Assembly (NCBI RefSeq): GCF_004352845.1
Contig: NZ_SJRX01000002.1
Location: forward strand, 62,001 to 126,000
DNA length: 64,000 nucleotides
Reading direction: 5' to 3'
Origin: Luteimonas terricola
GTDB taxonomy: Bacteria; Pseudomonadota; Gammaproteobacteria; Xanthomonadales; Xanthomonadaceae
Both the position numbers and the translations under genes were made by a program. The notes under the pieces are model-generated. The model did not search any database, was not told the origin of the DNA, and saw only the letters and a program-made list of their open reading frames with translations. Below are positions 9,955 through 18,820 of this stretch, one piece after another. Positions within the stretch are counted from its first letter, which is position 1. The number at the start of each line of letters is the position of its first letter.

Positions 9955-10593
9955 ATGATCAACGCAGCGCTGACCACCGCACTCGCACTCGTCCTCGCCG
10001 CCTGCGGCCAGTCCCCCGAGCCCACTGCATCCGCCGAGGACGCGGCTGCCATCCCGCCAGCGACGACGGCCGCGGCAGGCACCGAATACATCGCCGGCAC
10101 GGGCGACGCGACCGCGCCCGCCGAGCCGGCCACCGACGAAGTGGCGACGACACCCGGCAGCGACGCCGAGGACACGCAGTACTTCGACTTCAGCGGCGAT
10201 GCGCTGGCCAGGATTCGCGCTGACGCCCGCCCGGCCACGCCCGATCTGCGCGACGCGGCCCGCCGCATCGTCGATGCCACCGGCGAGGAGCGCGGCTGCG
10301 GCACGCATCCCGAGGGCGAGCGCCTGTTCATGCTCGACCTCGATGGAGAGCCGGGCGAAGAGGCCCTGCTGCTCTACACCATGGAAGGTTGCGAAAACGT
10401 CGCGAACTATTACGATCGCAACGGCTACGTGCTGCGCCAGGTCGAAGGCGACTGGCAGCAAGTCGGCGACTTCTCGCTCGGCACGCGCCTGGTCGGACCG
10501 GCGCACATCAGCTCGATCACCGACGGCAGGCTGGTGGTCACGCCCGAGGACGACAGCATGGCGCAGGCGGCGGAGGTGGTGATCGCGCCCTGA
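9955..10593 (+). CDS. Putative lipoprotein of unknown function
   Basis: The ATG at 9955, preceded by GGAAGGAATCCG, opens a short signal peptide ending in a lipobox (MINAALTTALALVLAACGQS, lipid-modified Cys17). The next ~60 residues are a low-complexity Ala/Pro/Thr/Glu linker. The remaining ~130 residues form a compact acidic domain with two conserved-looking cysteines (RGCGTHPEG and MEGCENVANYYDRNG) that could form a disulfide. Residues FMLDLDGEPGEEALLLYTME resemble secreted proteins that report calcium-like acidic loops, but I do not recognise a named family. A TATCCT hexamer at 9907 may be its -10. Likely anchored to the periplasmic side of a membrane. Confidence 0.75.
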   Translation: MINAALTTALALVLAACGQSPEPTASAEDAAAIPPATTAAAGTEYIAGTGDATAPAEPATDEVATTPGSDAEDTQYFDFSGDALARIRADARPATPDLRDAARRIVDATGEERGCGTHPEGERLFMLDLDGEPGEEALLLYTMEGCENVANYYDRNGYVLRQVEGDWQQVGDFSLGTRLVGPAHISSITDGRLVVTPEDDSMAQAAEVVIAP

Positions 10594-10600
10594 GCGCCCC

Positions 10601-10622
10601 GCCTCAGCCTGCGGCTTCAGGC
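10601..10622. terminator. Possible bidirectional terminator hairpin
   Basis: GCCTCAGCC (10601-10609) pairs imperfectly with GGCTTCAGGC (10613-10622). It lies between the convergent lipoprotein gene (stop at 10593) and the glycosyltransferase gene (stop at 10654). It has no clear T-run, so this is a weak call. Confidence 0.35.
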
Positions 10623-10653
10623 GCCTCGAACACCTGCCGCAGCAGCGAATGGA

Positions 10654-11523
10654 TCATGGCGCGCCGCTGCGTGCGGACTCCAGCAGCAGGCGCGGCAGGC
10701 GTGAAAGCCAGTGCGCCCACACCGCGACCCAGACGCCGGCACGCAGCAGCGGGCCGCGCGCGGGTGCCTCGAAGCGTCGGAAGTAGCGCCACAGGCCGCG
10801 GTGCTTGTGCCACTCCACGAAGAACGGGCGCGCGCGCGATGACACGCCGCGCAGGTGCAGCACGCGCACGTCGTTGGCCACGGCCACCGTCGCGCCGGCC
10901 AGGCGTACGCGGCGGCAGAGGTCCAGGTCTTCGGCGTGCAGGCGGTAGCCCGCGTCGAAGCCGCCGATGCGCTCGAACAGCGCGCGCGGCAGCAGCATCA
11001 GCGCGCCCGATACCGCCTCCACCGGCTGCAGCGCGATGCCCGCGTCCACCGCCACGTCCAGCGGACGGCCGCGGCCGGCGCGCAGCGGGCCGCGGAGCAT
11101 GGCGGCGAAGTCGGGATCGTTGCGCCGCGCGGCGCCGTCGCGCACGCCGGCCTCGTCCACCAGGTCGGCGCCGAGCAGCAGCTCGCCATCGAAACCGTGC
11201 GCATGGGCAAGCAGGCGTTCGAACGTGTCCGCGTCCACCATGCAGTCCGGATTGACGAAGGCCAGCCACGGCGCAGCGCTGTCCGCCGCGCCCTGGTTGC
11301 AGGCGGTGGCGAAGCCGGGGTTGTCGGGGTTGGCGATGAAACGCAGGCGCGCATCGGCGAGGGCATGGCGCTGGACAACGGCCAGGGTGTCGTCGCCGGA
11401 CGCATTGTCGACGACGCGGATCTCGGCCACGCCGGCGGCCACGCGCAGGCGCGACAGGCAGGCGTCGATGCTCGACCCGCTTTCATGGGTGACCACGACA
11501 ACGGAAACAGGCGCTGCGTTCAC
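10654..11523 (-). CDS. Family 2 glycosyltransferase (rhamnosyltransferase-like)
   Basis: The 289-residue protein has a GT-A fold start (VSVVVVTHESGSSIDACL) and then RVVDNASGDDT near residue 40. The metal/nucleotide block is FVNPDCMVDADTFERLL near residue 90, and VSGALMLLPRALFERIGGFD and LHAEDLDLCRRVRLAG follow near 175 and 200. The HAEDLDLC acceptor-side motif is typical of WbbL/RfbN-like rhamnosyl and related transferases. It starts at a GTG overlapping the stop of the next glycosyltransferase (GTGA), so the two are coupled. The C-terminus has a hydrophobic/basic tail (VWVAVWAHWLSRLPRLLL) suggesting membrane association. The sugar and acceptor cannot be told from sequence. Confidence 0.88.
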   Translation of the reverse strand: MNAAPVSVVVVTHESGSSIDACLSRLRVAAGVAEIRVVDNASGDDTLAVVQRHALADARLRFIANPDNPGFATACNQGAADSAAPWLAFVNPDCMVDADTFERLLAHAHGFDGELLLGADLVDEAGVRDGAARRNDPDFAAMLRGPLRAGRGRPLDVAVDAGIALQPVEAVSGALMLLPRALFERIGGFDAGYRLHAEDLDLCRRVRLAGATVAVANDVRVLHLRGVSSRARPFFVEWHKHRGLWRYFRRFEAPARGPLLRAGVWVAVWAHWLSRLPRLLLESARSGAP

Positions 11524-12383
11524 GGTTCGAACAGCTCGTGCTGCGATGGCGGGTCGACGCCGGCCAGGCGCCGCGCAAGCTCCTGCCGCCGGTCCTTGAT
11601 CGGATCGTGCATGAGGAATTCCGCCAACCGCGGATACCAGCCCGGCCAGCGCGCGGCCAGCGCGTCCAGGTCGCCGTCGGCCGGGCCGCCCTCGCCGCCG
11701 CGGGCCACGAAGGCGGTCTCGCACAGCACGTTGCGCCAGCCCAGCCCGGCCATGCGCAGCGACAGGTCGATCAGGGCCGCGTACCACGACGCGTAGCTGG
11801 CGGCGTCGAGCCCGCCGGCCCTGGCGCGCGCACGGCCGCGGATGTACACGGCATGGTCGATCGCGGCTGGCAGCTCGGGGTGCACCGGCGACATGCGCTC
11901 GGCCGCGCGCGCCAGGCGTGCGAGAACCGCATCGCCCGGCTGCGGCGAGACCTCGCCGCAGTCCGGCCAGGCGGCGGTCTCGCCGGCGTTGCACCAGGGC
12001 GTGGCGGTGGCGATGGCGCCGTCGCGCGCGGCGCATGCGGCCAGCTGCCGCGCCCAGCCCGGGCCGGGCACCGCGTCGGGCGCGAGCACGATCACGTCGG
12101 CGTCGCCGCAGGCGGACAGGGCTTCATCGAGGTGGGCGACCTCGCCCAGCCGACGCTGCCTGCGCGTGTACTCGGCGCGCAGGGGGGTACGTTCGAGCCA
12201 GCGCTCGATGATCGCCAGCGCGCGCGGACCGGCCTGGGCATCGTCGGCCAGCCAGATCCGGGTGCCCGCCGGCGTGCCGGCATCCAGCGCCGCCAGGCAG
12301 GCGTCGAGCGCGTCGTCGTCGACCGCGACCGGCAGCAGCAGCACCGGGAGTTCGGGCACGCCCGCGCCCTCCCTGCCAGCCAT
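11520..12383 (-). CDS. Glycosyltransferase-like protein (divergent GT2)
   Basis: The 287-residue protein begins 2 bases after the xpsD stop and overlaps the next gene. Its layout follows family 2: PVLLLPVAVDDDALDACLAA, WLADDAQAGPRALAIIERWL, an APDAVPGPGWARQLA block where GT2 enzymes carry the DxD motif, GAIATATPWCNAGE, and FVARGGEG. The C-terminal RWPGWYPRLAEFLMHDPI resembles the end of other bacterial GT2 proteins. The DxD is reduced to APD, so catalytic competence is uncertain. Pairing with a second glycosyltransferase gene suggests they act on one glycan. I cannot say whether it modifies a secretion component or merely shares the operon. Confidence 0.72.
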   Translation of the reverse strand: MAGREGAGVPELPVLLLPVAVDDDALDACLAALDAGTPAGTRIWLADDAQAGPRALAIIERWLERTPLRAEYTRRQRRLGEVAHLDEALSACGDADVIVLAPDAVPGPGWARQLAACAARDGAIATATPWCNAGETAAWPDCGEVSPQPGDAVLARLARAAERMSPVHPELPAAIDHAVYIRGRARARAGGLDAASYASWYAALIDLSLRMAGLGWRNVLCETAFVARGGEGGPADGDLDALAARWPGWYPRLAEFLMHDPIKDRRQELARRLAGVDPPSQHELFEP

Positions 12384-12385
12384 GC

Positions 12386-14602
12386 TCAGTCGGTGGTCCC
12401 GTGCAGCGGCTCCAGCGCGCGGAAGCGGCGGCCGTACTCGTCGGTGAGCTTGCGCGCGTCGTTGCCGTCGCGCACCAGGGTCGGGGTCAGCAGGACCACG
12501 ATCTCGCTGCGCTCGGTGCGCGAACCCTGCGACCCGAACAGGCCACCGATCACCGGGATCCTGCTCAGTCCGGGGATGCCGGATGCGCCGCGGGTCACGC
12601 CATCGGTGATCAGGCCCGCCAGGAACACGGTATCGCCGCTCTGCACGACCGCGTTCGTCTTCAGGCGGTTGGTGTTGATCGTGCGGTTGCCGTTGGCGTC
12701 GGTGTCGGTCGGCGTGCTGACTTCCTGCACGATGTCCAGGAACACGGTGCCGTCGCGGGTCACGCGCGGGCGCACCTTGAGGATGGTGCCGGTTTCCAGG
12801 TACTGCACCTGGCCGATGGTGTCGCCGCCGCCGAAGCCGGGGCTGTAGGACACCGAGGTGACCGGGATATTGTCGCCGACGTTGAGCGTGGCCTCGTAGT
12901 TGTTGCGCACCAGCACCGACGGCGTCTGCAGCATCTGCAGGTCCGACACCTGGTCCAGCGCGCGGACCACCGCGGCGGCATCGTTCTTGACCAGGGTCCA
13001 GACCGCGCCGGGATTGGCCGCGGTGCCGATGGCCGCGCCTAGGGTGCTCCACCCGCTCGGGCCACCCGCGTCCGGCGCCGGGAACGGGCCGATGCCGTTG
13101 TCGGTCATGCCCTTCTCGAGGAACCAGCTGACGCCGTACTCCAGGTCGCCGATGAGCGAGACCCGCACGATCTGGGCTTCGATGTGCACCTGCAGCGGCA
13201 TCACGTCCAGGCGGTCGATGACCTCGCGGATCGAGCGCCAGGCCTGCCCGGTGGAGCGCACCAGCAGGGTGTTGGTCTCGTCGACCGCGGACACGCCGAC
13301 TTCGCTGCCATCGACCTCGAGCGTGACCGCGGTATTGCCGCCCTGGCGTTCGCCCAGCGACAGCGAACCGCTGCCGCCCAGTCCGCCGCGGGACGAGCCG
13401 CCGCGGCCGTTGCCCCCGTTGCCCATGCCGCCATCGAAGCCGTCGTCGCCGATTCCGGTGGGCTCCAGGCCCGGCATCAGCGAAGCGCCGCCGCGGCGAC
13501 CCCCGCCGGTACCGCCGCTGCCGCCACCGCCGTAGACCTCGGACAGGCGCTCTGCAAGATCCTTGGCGGTGACGTATTTCAGCTCGTACGAGAACAGCTG
13601 TACGCCGCCACCGGCGCCGTCGATGCGCGAGATCCACTGTTCGATCTGGTCGAGATAGGCCGGCTGCGGGGTGATGACCAGGACCGCATTCGCACCCTCC
13701 AGCGGCATGAAGCGGAACATGCCCGCCACCGGCGAGTTGCTGCTTTCCCCGAACACCGTTTCCAGGCTGGAGACCACGTCCGGCGCACGGCCGGCGACCA
13801 GCGGGAACACGCCCACCGACATGCCCGACAGCCAGTCGACGTCGAAGATCTCGATCGTGCGCAGGTAGTTCTGCAGCTCCTGCCGGCTGCCGGCCACGGT
13901 GATGACGTTGCGGCCGGCATCGACGTTGACGATGGCGCTGGGGCGCGCGTAGGGCAGCAGCACCTTCTCCATTTCCACCGCCGAGATGTACTTCAGCGGC
14001 ACCACCCGGGTCTCGAAACCGCGCGCGCCGGCGGCGCTGCCGGTGCGCGCGGGCACCGCGCCGCTGGCCACGGCGCCTTCGGCGGGCAGGATGTTGTAGC
14101 GGCCGTCGGCGTACACCATGCGGGCGTTGTTCCAGCCCAGCACCATCTCCAGCAGGCCCAGGGCCTGTGCCGGACTGACTGTCTTCGGCGTGGCCAAAGT
14201 GACGGTGCCCTGCACGCCCGGCGCGATCACGTAGTTCTGGCCGAGCATGTCGCCGAGGATCACCTTGACCACGGCGTGCAGCGACTCGCCTTCGAAGTTG
14301 AACGTGGCCTCGCCCGTGGTACCGGCGAGGTTGGGCGGTGGGGAGGCCGCCAGCGACTCGTTGATCACCCGCCCATCGCCACGATGCAGCTGCGCGCGCG
14401 CACCATCGGCGAGGGGCTCCTCGACGATGCCGTCGGCGGCCGCCGCGGCGCGCGGAACGCCATCGACCTGGATCACCGGCGTGGGCATGCGCGCGTCGCG
14501 GCGCACCTCGGGCACCGGCGTCGAAGCGCAGGCGACCAGCAAGGTGGCAAGGAGTGCGGCGAGCGCCGGCCTGAAAGTCGTTGTCGGGATCATCTTGGGC
14601 AT
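12386..14602 (-). CDS. gspD: Type II secretion secretin XpsD/GspD (lipoprotein)
   Basis: The 738-residue outer-membrane secretin forms the exit channel of the type II system. The N-terminus is a lipoprotein signal (LLATLLVACAST, Cys25). Periplasmic N domains follow (VKVILGDMLGQNYVIAPGVQ near 110; LKYISAVEMEKVLLPYA near 200). A glycine-rich loop of about 65 residues lies near 365-430. The secretin core is conserved (VHIEAQIVRVSLIGDLEYGVSW, VRNNYEATLNVGDNIPV, AGLITDGVTRGASGIPGLSRIPVIGG). The lipid anchor suggests targeting without a separate pilotin, as described for X. campestris XpsD. A second ATG at 14593 is an alternative start. It is last of the xps genes, as in Xanthomonas. Confidence 0.95.
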   Translation of the reverse strand: MPKMIPTTTFRPALAALLATLLVACASTPVPEVRRDARMPTPVIQVDGVPRAAAAADGIVEEPLADGARAQLHRGDGRVINESLAASPPPNLAGTTGEATFNFEGESLHAVVKVILGDMLGQNYVIAPGVQGTVTLATPKTVSPAQALGLLEMVLGWNNARMVYADGRYNILPAEGAVASGAVPARTGSAAGARGFETRVVPLKYISAVEMEKVLLPYARPSAIVNVDAGRNVITVAGSRQELQNYLRTIEIFDVDWLSGMSVGVFPLVAGRAPDVVSSLETVFGESSNSPVAGMFRFMPLEGANAVLVITPQPAYLDQIEQWISRIDGAGGGVQLFSYELKYVTAKDLAERLSEVYGGGGSGGTGGGRRGGASLMPGLEPTGIGDDGFDGGMGNGGNGRGGSSRGGLGGSGSLSLGERQGGNTAVTLEVDGSEVGVSAVDETNTLLVRSTGQAWRSIREVIDRLDVMPLQVHIEAQIVRVSLIGDLEYGVSWFLEKGMTDNGIGPFPAPDAGGPSGWSTLGAAIGTAANPGAVWTLVKNDAAAVVRALDQVSDLQMLQTPSVLVRNNYEATLNVGDNIPVTSVSYSPGFGGGDTIGQVQYLETGTILKVRPRVTRDGTVFLDIVQEVSTPTDTDANGNRTINTNRLKTNAVVQSGDTVFLAGLITDGVTRGASGIPGLSRIPVIGGLFGSQGSRTERSEIVVLLTPTLVRDGNDARKLTDEYGRRFRALEPLHGTTD

Positions 14603-14623
14603 TCTAGGGAATCCGTGGGCCGG

Positions 14624-15433
14624 CTACCGGTCCTGCTGGGCCTGTTCGCGCAGCCGTGCACGCCGCGCCTCGATGCGCTGGCGGATCGCATCGACCTGCT
14701 CGTCGGGAGTGGCGACGGATGCGTCCGCGTCCGGCTCCTGCTGCCCGGGCGCGGGAACCTCGACCTCGGCGGGCTCGGGCGAGCTGGACGTGGTCACCAT
14801 CGCGGGACCATCGCCGCTGCCCGCGCGCAGGGATCCGGCCGCGGCCCGGCCCTGTGCGTCCTGACCCGGCGTCGGCTGCCCCCGCCCCGCCTGGCGCGGC
14901 GCCGGGACAGCCATGGCCGTGGGTGCCTCGCCGCCGACGCCGTCGAATACGCGCAGTTCCAGCGTGCGCTGGCCTTCGGGGCCGTCGAACACCGCGCTGC
15001 GCGGCGCCAGCGAGACCAGGTGCCAGCCGGGGGCACCCTCGGCGGCCTCGCCGACCTTCAGGCGCACGGACTCGCCGCCGCCGGAGGGCTGCACGATCGC
15101 GACCTCGAGTCCAGGCGTCCGCAGCACGCTGGTGAGCACGTACTCGAACTCGGCCGGCGCGGACTCGTCTTCGGGATTGATGACGAACGGCTGCGGCCGC
15201 CGGTCGGTGGTGAACAGCGGCCGGTCGCCGAACTCGGCGTACTGCGCCAACGGCCCCAGGCGGGCGTCGCCAGGCTGCGGGGCCGCCGGCAGCGCCTGCA
15301 CCAGCGCCGGATCGGGCGGCAGGCGGTCGATGCGGCCGCCCAGCCCGAACAGGCCCAGCAGCCAGGTCGCCAGCGCCCACAGCGCGACGGCCCCCAGCAG
15401 CCAGGTGCGCGCGCCGGGCGCCTCAGCGCGCAT
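14624..15433 (-). CDS. xpsN: Type II secretion protein XpsN (GspC-like inner-membrane component)
   Basis: The 269-residue protein has one N-terminal membrane anchor (TWLLGAVALWALATWLLGLFGLGG) and a periplasmic region. After the LAQYAEFGDRPLFTTDRRP block comes a homology-region-like domain (EYVLTSVLRTPGLEVAIVQ...VGEAAEGAPGWHLVSLAP). The C-terminal 100 residues are Pro/Gln-rich and end in a helical DAIRQRIEARRARLREQ segment. Position between xpsM and xpsD, size and topology match XpsN, the functional counterpart of GspC that couples the inner-membrane platform to the secretin. I chose the ATG at 15433, which overlaps the xpsM end by 11 bases. Confidence 0.85.
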   Translation of the reverse strand: MRAEAPGARTWLLGAVALWALATWLLGLFGLGGRIDRLPPDPALVQALPAAPQPGDARLGPLAQYAEFGDRPLFTTDRRPQPFVINPEDESAPAEFEYVLTSVLRTPGLEVAIVQPSGGGESVRLKVGEAAEGAPGWHLVSLAPRSAVFDGPEGQRTLELRVFDGVGGEAPTAMAVPAPRQAGRGQPTPGQDAQGRAAAGSLRAGSGDGPAMVTTSSSPEPAEVEVPAPGQQEPDADASVATPDEQVDAIRQRIEARRARLREQAQQDR

Positions 15434-16052
15434 TGTCGCCCCCCGTTCCGGGCGCCGCCGTAACCGGCCGCAGGTATCCGTAAAGATCGAAGGTGATGTC
15501 CAGCCCCGCGCCCGGGGCGCCGCCGCCGCCGCCACGGCCGAACACCTGGCGCGGCGCAAGCACGTTGAGGTTGTCGACGAACAGGCGCGGCGAGCCGCGC
15601 TCCAGCGAGTGCAGCACCGCGGCCAGCTCCGGGTTGCCGCAATGCAGGCGCACCTGCACCACCGCCCGCGGGAAGCGGCCCTGGCGCGGTTCGCTCATCG
15701 GCGACCGGTTGCGGATCGCACAGCTGCGATTGCCGGGGCTGGCGTCCAGCACGGCCGTCTCCAGGCGCGCGATCAGCGCGGCGGTGGCGAGCTCGGTGCT
15801 GCGCTCGTCCATGAAGCCGGGCACGCGCGCGGCAACCGCCTGCACTTCGGCCAGGCGCTGCTCCACGTGCGGCGCCTGGGCGAGCTCCATGCGCACGCGC
15901 AGGTCGCGCTGCTGCAGGCCGTCGATGCGGTCGTCGACCTCGAGCATCGGCGCCGTCCACCAGGGATGCAGCAGCACCAGATAGGCGACGGCCAGCACGC
16001 CGGCAAGGATCGCCAGCGCCAGCCAGCGGTCGCGGTCAGGGATTTCGCGCAC
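15423..16052 (-). CDS. gspM: Type II secretion protein XpsM (GspM)
   Basis: About 209 residues from a GTG at 16052 (VREIPDRDRWLALAILAGV), with a single membrane segment at residues 9-24 and a periplasmic ferredoxin-like region (VVQVRLHCGNPELAAVLHSLERGSPRLFVDNLNVL). This is the GspM topology; GspM partners GspL in the inner-membrane platform. An ATG at 16091 is also in frame but would overlap xpsL by 56 bases, so I prefer the GTG, which overlaps by 17. A glycine-rich loop (FGRGGGGGAPGAG) interrupts the C-terminal sheet. Confidence 0.85.
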   Translation of the reverse strand: MREIPDRDRWLALAILAGVLAVAYLVLLHPWWTAPMLEVDDRIDGLQQRDLRVRMELAQAPHVEQRLAEVQAVAARVPGFMDERSTELATAALIARLETAVLDASPGNRSCAIRNRSPMSEPRQGRFPRAVVQVRLHCGNPELAAVLHSLERGSPRLFVDNLNVLAPRQVFGRGGGGGAPGAGLDITFDLYGYLRPVTAAPGTGGDNAR

Positions 16053-17208
16053 GGGCAGCCCCCGGGTCCTGCATAGCCGGAGCCGGCGCAACCACCAGTT
16101 CGGCGGTCAGGGTGAAGCGGTCCCGGCCGCTGCGCGGATCGGGCTGCAGGGCGCCGGCCAGCGCCGGCGAACGCCACAGCGGCGAGCCTTCCAGGCGCTG
16201 CACCAGCGACGGCGCCTCGTTGCTCAGGCCGATCAGCAGGATCCGCGTGTCTTCGATCGAAAGCTTTTCAAGGTAGGTCGTATCGGGCAGGCGGCGGGCC
16301 AGCTCATCCATCACCTCGACCGTGGTCGGCCGCGCGGCGCGCGCGGATTCCAGGAAGGCCATGCCCTCCACCAGGTCGACCAGCGCCTGGCGCTGCGTCG
16401 AGGCGCCGCGGGCACGGGTGGCGGCCTGTCCGACCTCGGCCTCGAAGGCGTCGGCCGCGGCGCGGCGGTTGTCCAGCAGCTGCCACAGCCCGGCGGCGAT
16501 GGCGACCACCGCCACCAGGCCCAGCGCCAGGTTCCAGCTCATCCACGGATCGACGCGGCGATGGCGACGCGCGCCGGGAAGCAGGTTCACGCCCAGGCCT
16601 TCGCCCCCGCCGGCATCGACGTCGACCCCGGTCAGCGTGGTCGCCAGCGGCCCCAGGGCAGCCAGCTGCGCCTCGAGCGCGTGGCGCGGGACCACTACCA
16701 GCTCGGCGTCGATCTGGCCGTCGGCGCGGTGGCCGAGCAGGCGCGCGTCGTATTCGACTTCGGCGGCGGGGAACGGCGTCTGGCGCTCGATCTCGAAGCC
16801 CAGGACTTCGTGCAGGCGCTCGGCGGCCGCGGCCGGCAGCGGCATGGCGCGGCGCAGGGCCGAGCCCGCCGGCAGCAGCAGGCAGCGCGGCAGCCTGGCC
16901 ACGCGCTGCGCCAGCAGCGCGGCCAGGGGGTCGTCCACGCCGTCGGCCGGCGGCAGCGGGAGGTCGCCCAGCGCGCGTACGCCGCCGCTGCCATCGATGG
17001 ACAGGCGCAGGCCGTCGCCAGCCACCTGCAGCAGCAGGCGCTCGCGCGCCAGGCCGAACAGTTCGCGCAGGCGCAGCGGCAACCAGGTGCCGAGCGCCTG
17101 TATCCACCAGCGCCAGGACGCGGAGACGCGCGGGCGCAGCGACCCGCCCAGGCGGCCGGGTGCCTGGCGGCGCGGTGTTCCTGCAGCGGTGTCTTCTACG
17201 ACGGCCAT
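16036..17208 (-). CDS. gspL: Type II secretion protein XpsL (GspL)
   Basis: The 390-residue protein has a cytoplasmic actin-like region that docks the XpsE ATPase (ALRRAMPLPAAAAERLHEVLGFEIERQTPF near 120-150 is the typical GspL/PilM-type block). Next comes one membrane helix (WNLALGLVAVVAIAAGLWQLL near 225) and a periplasmic PilN-like domain with LARRLPDTTYLEKLSIEDTRILLIGLS. The ATG at 17208 overlaps the xpsK stop (TGATG). It is the bridge between ATPase and XpsM/XpsN in the operon order. Confidence 0.9.
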   Translation of the reverse strand: MAVVEDTAAGTPRRQAPGRLGGSLRPRVSASWRWWIQALGTWLPLRLRELFGLARERLLLQVAGDGLRLSIDGSGGVRALGDLPLPPADGVDDPLAALLAQRVARLPRCLLLPAGSALRRAMPLPAAAAERLHEVLGFEIERQTPFPAAEVEYDARLLGHRADGQIDAELVVVPRHALEAQLAALGPLATTLTGVDVDAGGGEGLGVNLLPGARRHRRVDPWMSWNLALGLVAVVAIAAGLWQLLDNRRAAADAFEAEVGQAATRARGASTQRQALVDLVEGMAFLESARAARPTTVEVMDELARRLPDTTYLEKLSIEDTRILLIGLSNEAPSLVQRLEGSPLWRSPALAGALQPDPRSGRDRFTLTAELVVAPAPAMQDPGAARARNP

Positions 17209-18056
17209 CAGCGCGGCGTGGCTCCCTCTTCCCATTGCAGTGGCAGGTATGCCGAACCCGGCAACCCGCCTCCACCCGCGCGCACCACTGCGCGGAGCAC
17301 GGCCTGACGGCCATCGGCGAGCCGCGCGCGGCTGTCGATACTATACGTTCCGGTGCCACCCCCCACGAGATCCTGCGTGAGCATCTGCCCGCCTTCGCGC
17401 TGCAGCAGGGCCATCTCCGGATCCACGCCAAGTGCCTGCAGCACCTGGGCGCTGGCAAAGCGCTGATCGGGCTGCGGCAGGCCGCTGAACACGGTCAGAT
17501 GCGCGGCCGCGGACTCGAACAGCGCGCGATCCATGCCCAATACCTGTTCGAGTTCGGCCACGGTTTCGAACGGCGCGTTCTTGGCACCGTAGGGCATGCC
17601 GGCCTGCGCGTATTGCGGGGTCTCGGCGCCGCCCATCGGCTGCGTGAGGTCGTCGGCATCGCGCCAGTCGAGGATCGCGCCCGCGACCGCGTCCGCGCGA
17701 CCGCCCTCGGCGCCGAGCCCCCGGAACAGCGACGACAGCACGATGGCGTCGGCGGCATTGAGGTCGATCTTGCCGGACTCGTCGACGACCCGGATCTCGA
17801 CTTCGGCCGCGCCGTAGGCCCAGCGATAGGGACGGCCGTCGGGCACCCAGGCGAACTCCGGCTCGTGCGCCTGCAGCCGCACCAGTGCGTACTCCAGCCC
17901 GGCGCGTGCGGCCGACTCGGCCGCCACCGCGCCGTGCAGGCCGCGCCCCTGCATGTACTCGATGCGCGCGCTGGCCGCATAGGCGCCGATCAGCGCGGTC
18001 AACAACGCCACCAGCCACATCACCAGGATCAGGGCGGCGCCCCGCTGCGCCCTCAT
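17208..18056 (-). CDS. gspK: Type II secretion minor pseudopilin XpsK (GspK)
   Basis: The 282-residue protein begins MRAQRGAALILVMWLVALLTALIGAYA, a prepilin-type leader (G-A-A-L after the cleavage glycine) that lacks the usual Glu5, as is normal for GspK. The large soluble domain has the GspK blocks KIDLNAADAIVLSSLFRGLG and IVDWRDADD-like AILDWRDADDLTQPMGGAE. GspK caps the pseudopilus tip with GspI and GspJ. The start overlaps xpsJ by 4 bases. Length is in range for the family. Confidence 0.9.
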   Translation of the reverse strand: MRAQRGAALILVMWLVALLTALIGAYAASARIEYMQGRGLHGAVAAESAARAGLEYALVRLQAHEPEFAWVPDGRPYRWAYGAAEVEIRVVDESGKIDLNAADAIVLSSLFRGLGAEGGRADAVAGAILDWRDADDLTQPMGGAETPQYAQAGMPYGAKNAPFETVAELEQVLGMDRALFESAAAHLTVFSGLPQPDQRFASAQVLQALGVDPEMALLQREGGQMLTQDLVGGGTGTYSIDSRARLADGRQAVLRAVVRAGGGGLPGSAYLPLQWEEGATPR

Positions 18057-18820
18057 GGTCGCCGCCCCCGGAAATCTCGCGTGCGGCTACGGCCGCCATC
18101 GCGGTTGCCATCGCGCTGCCCCGGGCGCACGCCCGGCCTGTTCCCCGGCCGCACGGCGGGCCCGAGGCGCGAACGTCCGCTGCCAAGCTGCGGCGTGGTC
18201 CCCGCCTGCGGCAACGCCACGACCAGCGGCGGCCAGGCCCCGCCGTCGTCGCTCTCGATCTCGATCGACACCTGCAGCGGCAGCGTTTCATGGGACTCCC
18301 AGCTGTCCAGCCAGTCGGTCAGCCCGGATTCCCCGTCGAGTCCGCGGTAGAGGATGCGCAGGCCGGTCAGGCCTTCGACCAGCGACTCCGGCGCCCGCGG
18401 CTGGTCTTCCTCGATGGTCTCGCCGGCAAGCACCATCGAGAACGAGACCGCCAGCGCCGTCCCGTCACCCTGGCCGTACACGGCGATGTCGTGCAGGTGC
18501 GGGCCGCCGCGGCCCAGGTAGCTCGGCAAGTCGGCCACGAAGCGGATGCGATCGGCTTCGCCGATGAATCGCAGCGCGCTGCCGTCGTCTTCGTTCCGGG
18601 CGAAGGAAATGGCCTGCGCCGCGGCCAGTCGCCGACGCAGGAAACCTTCCACCGCGCGCATGCGCTCGGTGCGCGTCGCCATGGCCTCGCCACGCTCGGC
18701 GGTGGCTGTGGCCGCGCGCAGGGTGGCGAAGCCCAGTGCCAGGCCACTCGCCAGCAGCGCGGTGGCCAGCAGCACCTCGATCAGGGTGAAGCCGGCGGCG
18801 CGCGCGCGACCCCGGCTCAC
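18053..18820 (-). CDS. gspJ: Type II secretion minor pseudopilin XpsJ (GspJ)
   Basis: The 255-residue protein from a GTG start has the prepilin peptidase site AAG/FTLIEVLLATALLASGLA with Glu at position 5 of the mature chain. The soluble part contains ARNEDDGSALRFIGEADRIRFVADLPSYLG and VEGLTGLRILYRGLDG. The last ~35 residues are a disordered Arg/Gly/Pro tail (RPGNRPGVRPGQRDGNRDGG), unlike compact GspJ proteins. It overlaps both neighbours by 4 bases, so translation is coupled through I-J-K. Confidence 0.9.
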   Translation of the reverse strand: MSRGRARAAGFTLIEVLLATALLASGLALGFATLRAATATAERGEAMATRTERMRAVEGFLRRRLAAAQAISFARNEDDGSALRFIGEADRIRFVADLPSYLGRGGPHLHDIAVYGQGDGTALAVSFSMVLAGETIEEDQPRAPESLVEGLTGLRILYRGLDGESGLTDWLDSWESHETLPLQVSIEIESDDGGAWPPLVVALPQAGTTPQLGSGRSRLGPAVRPGNRPGVRPGQRDGNRDGGRSRTRDFRGRRP

